In this document: one piece after another, positions 15,841-24,210 of the stretch
How the letters are laid out: each line of letters starts with the position of its first letter
Position numbering within the stretch: position 1 is the stretch's first letter
Source: Bacteroidaceae bacterium
GTDB lineage: Bacteria > Bacteroidota > Bacteroidia > Bacteroidales > Bacteroidaceae
Reading direction: 5' to 3'
NCBI GenBank assembly: GCA_017962495.1
Contig: JAGCVH010000070.1
Span: 1 to 34,561 of the forward strand
Length of the DNA stretch: 34,561 nucleotides
Program-made: the position numbers and the translations under genes
The notes under the pieces: generated by a model
Seen by the model: only the letters and a program-made list of their open reading frames with translations
What the model was told of the DNA's origin: nothing
Database searches by the model: none

Positions 15841-16677
15841 TTATGATGAAAGGTTGGACTTATATAAATTTAAAAGTCTAATAGTACTTTTGTCTGGGAA
15901 AATAGTCATTCTTTTTTCCACCCAATTAATAAAATCAGATTCACTGGTGAATTGAATATTAAATATTTTTGTATTGCTCTTATTATAACGTTTTTCTATG
16001 TCAATTATTACATCGTCTTTGATGCCTTGTTCCAATTTTTTTAAAGTTTTATTACTTAATAAAATCATATTGGTATCGTCGAAATACTCTTTGTTGGCAT
16101 AGCCACCGAGATTTCCAATTATCTGATAGAAAGCCCCCATATTGACGCCTTCAATATCTGGTACATAAATTTCTTTTTGTGAGATAGGATTATCTTTGCC
16201 CTCTTTATCATATTTTAAAGGGGATGACACCCTGGAAACAAATGCTTTTCCGTTTATTGAAGGCGCGGTCCAATTATAGTAACTAATATCTATTTGTAAG
16301 TGTTTCTCAACAATCTCAGGGACTATATCTTTCTCTGTAAAATGTCCACGAAGATAATCATAAAGTTTATCCTCAGATATCATTTTGGCATGATAACCAT
16401 CGTGTTCGTTCAACGCGTAACGTTTCAATGAATCTTCATTAGGATTACTGCCAACAATAAAGAAACTGGTTGATTCTTTAACAGGTGGAATAGCATCGCC
16501 TTCTTTATAAATGCGTGTTTCTGAAACACGATCTATGGTATCAACTCCAATCGCCTTCAATTTTGCATATAGCTCTTTTTGAGGCATGCGAAATTCTCCC
16601 GTTAAGCAGATTCTTTTTCCTTTCAAGGGATTGGCTATGTCTATTTGACCAAAGATATCTAATTGTTGAGTATTCAT
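15841..16677 (-). CDS. Protein with N-terminal BRCT domain and a second BRCT-like region
   Basis: A 278-residue protein. Residues about 19-110 look like a BRCT domain (LKGKRICLTGEFRM..., then STSFFIVGSNPN, then MISEDKLYDYL). Residues about 168-256 have a similar layout (MGAFYQIIGNLGGYANKEYFDDTNMILLSNKTLKKLEQG..., ending FTSESDFINWVEK), suggesting a second, diverged BRCT. BRCT domains bind phosphoproteins or DNA ends. No catalytic motif is visible. It lies 13 bp after the exonuclease-BRCT gene and is probably the third gene of a polA operon. It is strikingly AT-rich: the line 16021-16080 is 25% GC. The second BRCT is a suggestion only. Confidence 0.75.
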   Translation of the reverse strand: MNTQQLDIFGQIDIANPLKGKRICLTGEFRMPQKELYAKLKAIGVDTIDRVSETRIYKEGDAIPPVKESTSFFIVGSNPNEDSLKRYALNEHDGYHAKMISEDKLYDYLRGHFTEKDIVPEIVEKHLQIDISYYNWTAPSINGKAFVSRVSSPLKYDKEGKDNPISQKEIYVPDIEGVNMGAFYQIIGNLGGYANKEYFDDTNMILLSNKTLKKLEQGIKDDVIIDIEKRYNKSNTKIFNIQFTSESDFINWVEKRMTIFPDKSTIRLLNLYKSNLSS

Positions 16678-16690
16678 ATTTGTTATTATA

Positions 16691-17635
16691 TTAAATTCTA
16701 TTTATAAATTCTGTCTCGCTAAGTATCTCTATAGTATGTCCTTTTTCCAGCATACTTAATGCTTTTTTTTGTTTACTGCTCATACCATCAGCACCAACAA
16801 CCCTATAATCTTGCTGGCCAACAACTAAAACATCCGTTTCTTTAGTAACTGAATCCATAGGTATTCCTCCTATGTTTTTAACCATCTGAAGCATCTCTTT
16901 TCTGGTGGCAAATTTAGTTGTTCCTGTAAAACAGACAGATTTACCATAGAAATAATTACCCTCATCATTTAATTCTGGATAATTCTCTAAATTATTTATA
17001 AAAGATTTGTAATCGCATTGCCTCCATTGGTTGCCATAATATCTCTTGTTTTGTAGATGAGCATTGAATGTGTTTTTGGAAAAACTACCTCTATGGAAAT
17101 TATATTTTTTTTCTAATTCATCAAGCTCGCTTCCATCTATTTCAAGGCACTTTAACAGTATTAATGCACATCCTAAAGAATCACTATCTGCTTTATGATG
17201 AACACCAAATTCAATACCTAAATAATTAGCAACAACGTCTAGTGAATAACTATAACATCCTTTTACAATACATCTTGCAATACGTAAAGAACAAAAGTAA
17301 TCGAATGTGGGATACTCAATTCTATACTTATTAAAGGCATCCCTTAATGCATACATATCAAATGATGTATTATGTGCAACGACAATCTTGTTCTGTAGAT
17401 ATGGTTGGACCTCTTTCCAAACATCCGGAAATGAAGGGCTGTTCTTGGTATCTTCTGGTGTAATACCATGAATCCATATATTCATAGGGGCATATCGGTT
17501 GTTTTCTGGTTGAACTAACCAGCATTTTGGCTTTTGGGGTTTGCCATCAATGACCTCAGTAATACCAATCTGACATATACTACTTCTGTCAGATGTAGCC
17601 GTTTCGAGATCTATTGCTACGAAGTTCTGCTTCAT
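16691..17635 (-). CDS. DnaQ-like 3'-5' exonuclease with C-terminal BRCT domain
   Basis: Residues 1-170 are a DEDDh exonuclease: D9 and E11 in AIDLETA, D93 in NTSFDMYALRDAF, and H147 with D152 in HHKADSD. Residues about 229-314 are a BRCT domain (YGKSVCFTGTTKFATRKEMLQ, then TKETDVLVVGQQD, ending LSETEFINRI). The family removes nucleotides from 3' ends; stand-alone members act in repair, proofreading or RNA turnover. The BRCT suggests recruitment to DNA or a partner. The gene starts 11 bp after the polA stop and is followed by another BRCT protein. Its base composition is very AT-rich. PolA in this window already has intact proofreading residues, so the job here is probably not simple replacement proofreading. 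Confidence 0.85.
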   Translation of the reverse strand: MKQNFVAIDLETATSDRSSICQIGITEVIDGKPQKPKCWLVQPENNRYAPMNIWIHGITPEDTKNSPSFPDVWKEVQPYLQNKIVVAHNTSFDMYALRDAFNKYRIEYPTFDYFCSLRIARCIVKGCYSYSLDVVANYLGIEFGVHHKADSDSLGCALILLKCLEIDGSELDELEKKYNFHRGSFSKNTFNAHLQNKRYYGNQWRQCDYKSFINNLENYPELNDEGNYFYGKSVCFTGTTKFATRKEMLQMVKNIGGIPMDSVTKETDVLVVGQQDYRVVGADGMSSKQKKALSMLEKGHTIEILSETEFINRI

Positions 17636-17646
17636 TTAATATTGTT

Positions 17647-20600
17647 TTAATGAGCCTCCAACCAATTATTACCAAATCCACAATCTGCAATAAGAGGAAC
17701 TTTCATCTCTATTGCATTTTGCATTTCTTTTATCACAATTTCCTCAACCCGCTTTTTTTCTTCAGGATATACAGAGAAATTCAATTCATCATGTACCTGT
17801 AGAATCATTTTTGAACGTATATTTTCGGTTTTAAAGCGTTGAGAAATACGTATCATAGCTAATTTTATGATATCAGCTGCGGTTCCCTGAATAGGAGCGT
17901 TTATCGCGTTGCGTTCAGCAAAACCTCTTACTGTTGCATTGTGTGAATTAATGTCTTTGAGATATCTACGACGACCAAAAAGAGTTTCTACATATTCTTT
18001 TTGTCTTGCCTCTTCAATTGCTTTATCCATGTAGTCTTTAACTTTTGGGAATGTCTCGAAAAAGCCATTAATTAATTGTTTAGATTCGTCACGAGAAATA
18101 TCAAGTCTTTCTGCTAATCCAAATACCGTTATCCCATATATGATTCCAAAATTAGCCCGTTTTGATTTAGTACGCTCATCGCGTGTTACTTCATCGATAT
18201 TTTTTTTATATATGGTTGCGGCTGTTGCAGCATGTAGATCTTTACCATCTTTAAAGACATTTATCATGTTTTCATCTCCTGACAAGTGAGCCATGACTCT
18301 TAATTCAATTTGGCTGTAGTCGGCAGAGAAGAACAGACAACCGGGTTCAGGGACGAAGGCTTTTCTTATTTCTTTACCATCTTCACCTCGAACAGGAATG
18401 TTTTGTAAGTTCGGATTGCTCGATGATAAGCGGCCAGTGGCAGTAATAGTTTGGTTAAAGGAAGTATGAACGTGACCAGTTCTTTTATTAATAAGGCCAG
18501 GCAATGCATCTACATAAGTGCCAAGTAATTTTTTCATCTCCCTATGAGCTAAGATGATTTCAACAATCCTATGCTTGCCTTTTAGCTGTTGTAATATTTC
18601 TTCATTTGTAACAAACTGCCATGATTCAGATTTCTTTGGATTGTCAACAATTTTTAGTTTATCGAATAGAATCTCTCCAACTTTTTTAGGTGAAGATATG
18701 TTGAAATTCTCTCCTGCCAACGAATATATTTCTTGTTCCAGTTGTTTAAACTGCTTTGTCATGATAGTGTATGAGTCTTCCACTATAAACTCTTCTTCAG
18801 GAAACAAAGACAAACCGAGATTATTTGTCTCTTTTTGCTTTGTTTTTGGTTTATTTGCTTTGGGTAACTTGGCAAGTTCGTTCTTTAATTTTCTGTATTC
18901 TAATATTTTCCCAACAATTACATTTTTATCTACAAGTTCTTTTAATTCATATTCGCTTGTTACATATTGCCATGTTTTTGTTTTTTTAGGATTATCTATA
19001 ATTTTGAGCTTTCCAAACAAAACATCTCCAACTTGTTTTGGCGATGAAATATTGAATTCTTCTCCTGCTAATTTATAGATTTCATCCTCCATCTCTTTCA
19101 TGCGAAGAGTAAGGACCTTAGATGTTTCTTTTAAAGCCTCAGTATCAATACAAACACCATTTATTTCCATTTCTGCTAATACTGGCATAAGAGGCATTTC
19201 TATATTATTAAATAAATCTTCACATCTGTACTTCTTCAACTCCGGTTCAAGTATGTTTTTCAGACGAAGAGTAATATCAGCATCTTCTGCTGCGTAATCA
19301 CATACTAGCTTTTTATCTACATCTCTCATTGATCTTTGGTTTTTTCCTTTAGGCCCAATGAGTTCTTCTATGTGAATAGTTTGATAGTTGAGATATATTT
19401 CTGCTAAATAGTCCATTCCATGATGTAACTCTGGTTGAATTAAGTAATGTGCAATCATGGTATCCCACATAGGACCATTTAGGTGAATATCATAATTTCT
19501 GAGTACCTCAAGATCAAACTTTAAATTTTGTCCAATCTTTAAAATGTTCTCATCCTCATAGATGGCTTTAAATTTATTAACAATTATTGTAGCTTTTTCT
19601 TGATTTTCAGGAATCGGGACATAAAAAGCTTCAAACTCCTTCACAGAAAAGCTTAAGCCCACCAATTCTGCATTAAAACTATCTTTGTTTGTTGTTTCTG
19701 TATCTAAACAAAGAAATGTTTTTGTCTTAAGGTAACTGCATAAAGACGAAATATCTTCCTCACTTTCAATGAGTTTGTATTTGTGAGGAGTTGTTTTAAT
19801 ATTATTCAAACTTGCAGTCTTTAATTCTTCTGAAACGAAAGGTTGGTTCTCATTGTGGATGGATGGTTCATTAACGTCCTTATGTGTTTTCGTTTTCTTA
19901 AGAACACGCTCTGCGAACGATTTCATCTCCAATTCCAGCAGCAATTTACCTAGTTCCTCTTCATTGGGTTCCGCGAGTTTCAGTGCTTGCAGGTCGAGTT
20001 CAATGGGAACATCTGTTTTAATAGTGGCGAGGAAATATGACATCTTAATATCCTCAGCATGCTCCTCTATTTTCTCTCGAAGTTTGCCCTTGATTTCAGA
20101 TGAACGTGCAAACAATTGTTCAATGGTTCCATACTCGTTGATGAGTTTTACAGCAGTCTTCTCCCCTACCCCTGGACAACCAGGGAAATTATCTGCCGAG
20201 TCACCCATCAGAGCCAACAGGTCTATGACTGTTTGAGTCGAGGGTATACCGTATTTCTCGCAAACCTCATGTGGACCCATCGTTTCATACCCCCCACCAT
20301 GACGAGGGCGATAAATATAGACGTTGTCGCTTACCAGTTGACCGTAGTCCTTGTCGGGAGTTAGCATATAGGTTTCTATTCCCAACTTTCCTGCCTTATC
20401 TGCTAATGTTCCTATCACGTCATCTGCCTCATAACCATCCACTTGTAGGATGGGAATGCGATAGGCTTGAAGCAAGTCCTTGATTATAGGCACAGCCTTA
20501 CGAATATCCTCTGGAGTTGCCTCACGCTGGGCCTTATAGTTAGGAAATGCCTCGCTTCGGAAGGTTGGTCCGCTTGGATCGAAGGCGACACCTATGTGGG

Positions 20601-20757
20601 TAGGTTGTTCTTTGGTTAGTACCTCATTGAGGGTATTCAAAAAACCCATAATTGCCGATGTGTTCAAGCCCTTGGAGTTTATCCTCGGGTTCTTAATGAA
20701 TGCGTAGTATGCGCGATATATGAGTGCGTAGGCGTCGAGCAGGAATAGTTTTTCCAT
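17647..20757 (-). CDS. polA: DNA polymerase I with internal thumb-region duplication
   Basis: The protein has 1,036 residues, about 100 more than I expect for a Bacteroidales PolA. Residues 1-285 are the 5'-nuclease (LFLLDAYALIYRAYYAF, GYEADDVIGT, ALMGDSADNFPG). Residues about 325-510 are the 3'-5' exonuclease with D352, E354, D415 and YAAEDAD (488-494) intact, so proofreading is likely. The polymerase core has SADYSQIELR (811-820), the O-helix RANFGIIYG (867-875) and QVHDE (987-991). Residues 555-628 and 672-745 are tandem copies (about 43 of 74 positions identical, sharing FNISSPK-VG). The first 870 or so coding bases are about 48% GC in sampled lines; the next part is 23-35%, suggesting a mosaic gene. 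The exonuclease-BRCT gene follows at 11 bp. Confidence 0.95.
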   Translation of the reverse strand: MEKLFLLDAYALIYRAYYAFIKNPRINSKGLNTSAIMGFLNTLNEVLTKEQPTHIGVAFDPSGPTFRSEAFPNYKAQREATPEDIRKAVPIIKDLLQAYRIPILQVDGYEADDVIGTLADKAGKLGIETYMLTPDKDYGQLVSDNVYIYRPRHGGGYETMGPHEVCEKYGIPSTQTVIDLLALMGDSADNFPGCPGVGEKTAVKLINEYGTIEQLFARSSEIKGKLREKIEEHAEDIKMSYFLATIKTDVPIELDLQALKLAEPNEEELGKLLLELEMKSFAERVLKKTKTHKDVNEPSIHNENQPFVSEELKTASLNNIKTTPHKYKLIESEEDISSLCSYLKTKTFLCLDTETTNKDSFNAELVGLSFSVKEFEAFYVPIPENQEKATIIVNKFKAIYEDENILKIGQNLKFDLEVLRNYDIHLNGPMWDTMIAHYLIQPELHHGMDYLAEIYLNYQTIHIEELIGPKGKNQRSMRDVDKKLVCDYAAEDADITLRLKNILEPELKKYRCEDLFNNIEMPLMPVLAEMEINGVCIDTEALKETSKVLTLRMKEMEDEIYKLAGEEFNISSPKQVGDVLFGKLKIIDNPKKTKTWQYVTSEYELKELVDKNVIVGKILEYRKLKNELAKLPKANKPKTKQKETNNLGLSLFPEEEFIVEDSYTIMTKQFKQLEQEIYSLAGENFNISSPKKVGEILFDKLKIVDNPKKSESWQFVTNEEILQQLKGKHRIVEIILAHREMKKLLGTYVDALPGLINKRTGHVHTSFNQTITATGRLSSSNPNLQNIPVRGEDGKEIRKAFVPEPGCLFFSADYSQIELRVMAHLSGDENMINVFKDGKDLHAATAATIYKKNIDEVTRDERTKSKRANFGIIYGITVFGLAERLDISRDESKQLINGFFETFPKVKDYMDKAIEEARQKEYVETLFGRRRYLKDINSHNATVRGFAERNAINAPIQGTAADIIKLAMIRISQRFKTENIRSKMILQVHDELNFSVYPEEKKRVEEIVIKEMQNAIEMKVPLIADCGFGNNWLEAH

Positions 20758-20778
20758 GGAATTAATCTTTTACGAAGT

Positions 20779-20786
20779 CAAAGTTA
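20779..20786 (-). promoter_or_regulatory. -7 promoter element for polA
   Basis: On the minus strand TAACTTTG lies 21 bp before the polA start. No TTTG is seen at -33. The gap to the divergent prenyl synthase gene is only 100 bp. Confidence 0.55.
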
Positions 20787-20829
20787 GACAAAATAAATGA
20801 AAAACGATAATTTTTCCGCTTTAATTTCG

Positions 20830-20837
20830 TAATTTTG
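20830..20837 (+). promoter_or_regulatory. -7 promoter element for the polyprenyl synthase gene
   Basis: TAATTTTG matches TAnnTTTG 20 bp before the start codon. No -33 TTTG is visible. Confidence 0.5.
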
Positions 20838-20857
20838 CAGACGAAGAAACCTATAGC

Positions 20858-21835
20858 ATGGACAAACTGGCTGAAATACGACGACCAATAGAAGCGGAAC
20901 TTAAGGAGTATCGCGCTATTTTTGAACAAACGCTGAAGCATGAGAACCCTCTGTTAAGAGTTGCTCTCGAGCACTTGTTGAACCGTCAAGGCAAGATGAT
21001 GAGGCCTATGCTCGTGTTGTTGGCGGCAAAGTTTGTGGGTGAGGTAAACGAACGTGTCCTTCATGCTGCAGTATCGTTGGAGTTGCTGCACACAGCAAGT
21101 TTGGTTCATGACGACGTTGTGGATGAAAGTGATAGAAGAAGAGGACAAAAGTCGGTGAATGCTTTGCTGGATAACAAAGCGGCTGTTCTCGTTGGTGATT
21201 TCTTGCTTTCTAAAGCTTTGTACCATGCAGCCGCAACGGGTTCGAATAGGGTAGTGACTTGGGTTTCAGAACTGGGTCAAACCCTCGCAGACGGAGAACT
21301 TCTTCAACTCGCAAATCTTGACATTTCCGATATCTCGGAGGAAAACTACTTTGAGGTCATAAGTAAGAAGACCGCTTCACTCTTTGCCACCTGTGCTAAA
21401 GCCGGTGCCTTGTTGGCAGGGGGTGGGGAAGAGGTTGTAAGTGAACTTGAGGACTTTGGTCAGAAAGTAGGTGTTTGTTTCCAGATGCGTGATGATTTGT
21501 TAGATTTTGACAATCAGCATGATACCGGTAAGCCTGCGGGCAATGACATGAAGGAGGGAAAGCTAACGCTTCCTGTCATTCATGCTTTGTTAAAGACTGG
21601 AGATGAGGCGATGCGAGCTCTTGCGTTAAAGGTTCGTCGAGGTGAGGCTTCAGATGAAGAAATCAATAGTCTTGTTCGCTTTACTATTGATAATGAAGGT
21701 TTATCGTATACTGAGAAAATACTTGACAAAATAGCATATGGTTCCACGCAAGTAATTCGCTTGTCAGAAAGAAACTCTATCGTGGCTGACGCCTTGCTTA
21801 AGTTTGTTTCGTTTGTAGTGGGAAGAGATGTTTGA
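20858..21835 (+). CDS. ispB: Long-chain polyprenyl diphosphate synthase
   Basis: A trans-prenyltransferase of 325 residues. It extends farnesyl diphosphate with isopentenyl units to make the side chain of a quinone, menaquinone in Bacteroidales. The first aspartate motif is HDDVVDESDRRRG with D85, D86 and D89; the second is QMRDDLLDFDN with D212, D213 and D216. GKMMRPMLVLLAA near 45-57 is the basic substrate-binding region. The product length cannot be read reliably. The symbol is used for the family; octaprenyl specificity is not implied. It is divergent from polA and ends at a bidirectional-looking terminator. Confidence 0.93.
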   Translation: MDKLAEIRRPIEAELKEYRAIFEQTLKHENPLLRVALEHLLNRQGKMMRPMLVLLAAKFVGEVNERVLHAAVSLELLHTASLVHDDVVDESDRRRGQKSVNALLDNKAAVLVGDFLLSKALYHAAATGSNRVVTWVSELGQTLADGELLQLANLDISDISEENYFEVISKKTASLFATCAKAGALLAGGGEEVVSELEDFGQKVGVCFQMRDDLLDFDNQHDTGKPAGNDMKEGKLTLPVIHALLKTGDEAMRALALKVRRGEASDEEINSLVRFTIDNEGLSYTEKILDKIAYGSTQVIRLSERNSIVADALLKFVSFVVGRDV

Positions 21836-21862
21836 TTGCCCCTTTGTTCGATGCAAAATAAA

Positions 21863-21903
21863 AGCAGTACCAGTTCGAATTGAACCGGTACTGCTCATTT
21901 TTT
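21863..21903. terminator. Hairpin terminator between convergent genes
   Basis: A 9-bp perfect stem AGCAGTACC / GGTACTGCT (21863-21871, 21887-21895) extended by GTT/AAC after one mismatch. CATTTTTTAT follows on the plus strand and TTTTATTTTGC on the minus strand. It probably serves both the prenyl synthase and the OmpA-type gene. Confidence 0.85.
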
Positions 21904-21914
21904 ATACCCTTATT

Positions 21915-22760
21915 CTATTGTGCTGAGATAAGTTCGTAAAGCTTATCAAGCTTAGGTGCAATGATGATTTCAGTTCGTCTGTTCCTTGCTCGTCCTTCGA
22001 ATGTTTGGTTCGTATCGACAGGCTTAAACTCACCACGCCCGCAAGGTTGAATCTGCAAAGGATTGACCTTGTAATCGTCAGTTAGTATGCGAACAACACT
22101 TGTTGCACGAATGACGGAAAGATCCCAATTGTCCTTGAACACAGGCGTATTGATGGGAACGGAATCGGTATGTCCTTCGATGTATACGTCAATATCGGTC
22201 TGTCGATTGAGCACCTCTGCCAACTTACCTAATGCTTGCTTGCCTTGTTCGTTGACAACAGCTTTTCCTGACTCGAAGAGCAATTTATCACTCATCGCCA
22301 CATATACTTTTCCACCTTCTTCGCGCACAGTCAGTTCGTCACTCGAAAAACCTTTCAAAGCAGATGAAACATTATCCAAGAGTGATTTCACGCGAGCGTT
22401 CTGTTCGCTTATCACGCCTTGCAGTTGTTGGATGGTCTTTTCTCTTTCGTCAAGTTCACGAAGGCGTTGATTGAGTTGAGCAGTCAGACTTTCGTTTTCA
22501 CTCTTATTCGCACTGAGCATCGACTGATAATTTCGAAGTCCTTTGCGAAGTTGTGTGGTGTCGCTTCGAAGATTGTCTCTTTCTCGACTCAAGGCGGCAT
22601 AGTCTGCTCGTGACGCAAACAACATGTCGGCCAAACTATCGCGACTATAGAGTGCGGCAAGTCGTCCGGCTTCGGCAATGTCGAATTTCTTCTTGCTGAC
22701 AACGCAAGAGCTCAGCAAAAGGGCCGAAAGTGTAAAAAAGATGAGTTTTAGGGCCTTCAT
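21915..22760 (-). CDS. OmpA-family lipoprotein with coiled coil
   Basis: The 281-residue protein has a lipoprotein signal with lipobox LLLSSC (C19), so Lgt is its expected modifying enzyme. Residues about 45-135 are a heptad-rich coiled coil (RERDNLRSDTTQLRKGL..., LNQRLRELDEREKTIQQLQG). Residues about 160-275 are an OmpA-like peptidoglycan-binding domain: DVYIEGHTDSVPI, NWDLSVIRATSVVRIL, and the RARNRRTEIII motif. It should anchor the outer membrane to the cell wall from the periplasm. It is the last gene of the mnmG-to-deoC run, separated from deoC by 152 bp containing a large inverted repeat, so it may be transcribed on its own. Confidence 0.92.
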   Translation of the reverse strand: MKALKLIFFTLSALLLSSCVVSKKKFDIAEAGRLAALYSRDSLADMLFASRADYAALSRERDNLRSDTTQLRKGLRNYQSMLSANKSENESLTAQLNQRLRELDEREKTIQQLQGVISEQNARVKSLLDNVSSALKGFSSDELTVREEGGKVYVAMSDKLLFESGKAVVNEQGKQALGKLAEVLNRQTDIDVYIEGHTDSVPINTPVFKDNWDLSVIRATSVVRILTDDYKVNPLQIQPCGRGEFKPVDTNQTFEGRARNRRTEIIIAPKLDKLYELISAQ

Positions 22761-22839
22761 TTTCTATTTCGATGATTTTGGTGTTATGGAATTAAGTGCT
22801 ATTTCTTACAGAAAATCAGTGATTTAGGTTGAAAATAAG

Positions 22840-22905
22840 CCCTCTGAGAATCGCGCAGAATAATTTTCCTAGGTAGGTGGACGTGAAAAACGGATTCTCA
22901 GAGGG
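22840..22905. repeat. Perfect 13-bp inverted repeat between deoC and the OmpA-type gene
   Basis: CCCTCTGAGAATC (22840-22852) and GATTCTCAGAGGG (22893-22905) are exact reverse complements with a 40-bp spacer. It begins 7 bp after the deoC stop. As RNA it would be a long hairpin downstream of deoC; the T-tract after it is poor, so a terminator role is uncertain. Confidence 0.75.
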
Positions 22906-22912
22906 GTAAAAA

Positions 22913-23845
22913 TCAGAAGAATTTGATTTCCTTGCCTTCGACCTCACTCAAGAGCAAGTTCGCAAGTCGGCTTGTGCCGAGTCGGAGGTATTGGTTCGTC
23001 AACCACTTCTCGCCTAAGACTTCTTTCACGATTGTGTAGTAGACGAGTGCATCGTGAACTGTGTTGAGTCCGCCTGCAGGTTTGAAACCAATCTGAATTC
23101 CTGTCTTGTCATAATACTCCTTGATTGCCTGACACATGACATAGGCTGCTTCAGGAGTTGCTGCAGGTTTCTCCTTACCCGTACTTGTTTTGATGTAATC
23201 TGCACCTGCGTACATCGCGATGAGGCTCGCCTTCTTGATATTCTCGGCCGAACCCAGAAGTCCTGTTTCGAGGATGCATTTCAGTTTCTTCTCTCCGCAC
23301 AAAGCCTTCAGCTCAAAGATTTCATCGGCAACTGTCTCATAGTCTCCGGAAAGGAACTTACCAACGCTCATCACCATGTCTATTTCCGTTGCTCCATCCT
23401 TTAGGGCTAATGCCGTTTCGGCTACTTTCACTTCAAGTAAAGCTTGACTTGAAGGGAAGCTTCCACTTACGCAAGCGACCTCCACGCCTTCGACTTCCAA
23501 GCTCTGGCTAACGATGCTGGCGAAGCAGGGATAAACGCAGATTGTTGCCACATGGGGTAGGGTAGGGTAGGCGTCTTCGAACTGATTGACACGCTCTGTA
23601 AATGCGAGCACGCTTTCGTCAGAATCCGTTGTCTTCAAGGTGGTCAGTTCGACACTTCCCATCAAGAATTTCTTTACTTCCAAAGTATCGTTTTCAGGCA
23701 CTTTTTCCTCGATGAGACGGGCCACTTTCTGCTCCACTTCCTCATCGCTGATATGCGTGTTGTACAAGGCAAGCGCTTGTTCGTACTTGCTCATTTCTTC
23801 ATTGTGGTGGTCGTGATCATGACCACAGTTGCAATGTTCGCTCAT
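22913..23845 (-). CDS. deoC: Deoxyribose-phosphate aldolase with His-rich N-terminus
   Basis: DeoC splits 2-deoxyribose 5-phosphate into glyceraldehyde 3-phosphate and acetaldehyde in deoxynucleoside breakdown. The 310-residue protein has the Schiff-base lysine K219 in DYIKTSTGK, the conserved GATEIDMVMSVGKF with D156, and the relay lysine K255 in GFKPAGGL. The first 17 residues (MSEHCNCGHDHDHHNEE) are an extra Cys/His cluster that looks like a metal-binding tag; an internal Met18 would give a form without it. The upstream mazG-like stop is 3 bp away, so the two genes are one transcript and likely translationally coupled. Confidence 0.95.
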   Translation of the reverse strand: MSEHCNCGHDHDHHNEEMSKYEQALALYNTHISDEEVEQKVARLIEEKVPENDTLEVKKFLMGSVELTTLKTTDSDESVLAFTERVNQFEDAYPTLPHVATICVYPCFASIVSQSLEVEGVEVACVSGSFPSSQALLEVKVAETALALKDGATEIDMVMSVGKFLSGDYETVADEIFELKALCGEKKLKCILETGLLGSAENIKKASLIAMYAGADYIKTSTGKEKPAATPEAAYVMCQAIKEYYDKTGIQIGFKPAGGLNTVHDALVYYTIVKEVLGEKWLTNQYLRLGTSRLANLLLSEVEGKEIKFF

Positions 23846-23848
23846 AGT

Positions 23849-24172
23849 TTATTGTAATTTAGGATTGTTTTTATGTCGTTCTTTATCTCTTTTTGTCTTC
23901 TTTTCAAAGCTTTTCTCCAGTGCTTCGGTCAGGTCCACACCCGTTTGATTGGCCAGGCAAATGAGCACCCACAAGATGTCGGCCATCTCCTCACTTGGAT
24001 CTTGGTTCTCACCTGCCTTGAAGCTCTGATCGCCGTATTTGCGAGCCATGATTCTCGCCAATTCGCCTACTTCTTCCGTCAGAACGGCCATATTTGTGAG
24101 CTCCGAGAAGTATCGTACTCCGTACTCCCGAATCCAGGCATCTACGCGTTCTTGTGCTTCTTTAATGCTCAT
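23849..24172 (-). CDS. MazG-like nucleotide pyrophosphohydrolase
   Basis: A 107-residue all-alpha NTP pyrophosphatase. The metal-binding pattern is EEVGELAR (E28, E29, E32 region) followed by SEEMADILWVLICLAN, the typical ExxE...ExxD arrangement. Small MazG-like enzymes hydrolyse non-canonical or excess (d)NTPs to the monophosphate and pyrophosphate. The lysine-rich C-terminus (KSFEKKTKRDKERHKNN) is usual. It sits between dtd and deoC, 3 bp before deoC, in a nucleotide-housekeeping operon. The leader holds two 7-bp TAATTCT units and the three-unit 22-bp array. Confidence 0.92.
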   Translation of the reverse strand: MSIKEAQERVDAWIREYGVRYFSELTNMAVLTEEVGELARIMARKYGDQSFKAGENQDPSEEMADILWVLICLANQTGVDLTEALEKSFEKKTKRDKERHKNNPKLQ

Positions 24173-24210
24173 GTTTTAAGTCTCTAATTCTTAATTCTTT
24201 TATGTTTGAG

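Noticed and set aside
22761-22839. Promoter for the OmpA-type gene
   Set aside because: This side is the leader, but I found no convincing TAnnTTTG/TTTG pair; it may depend on readthrough or a non-consensus promoter.
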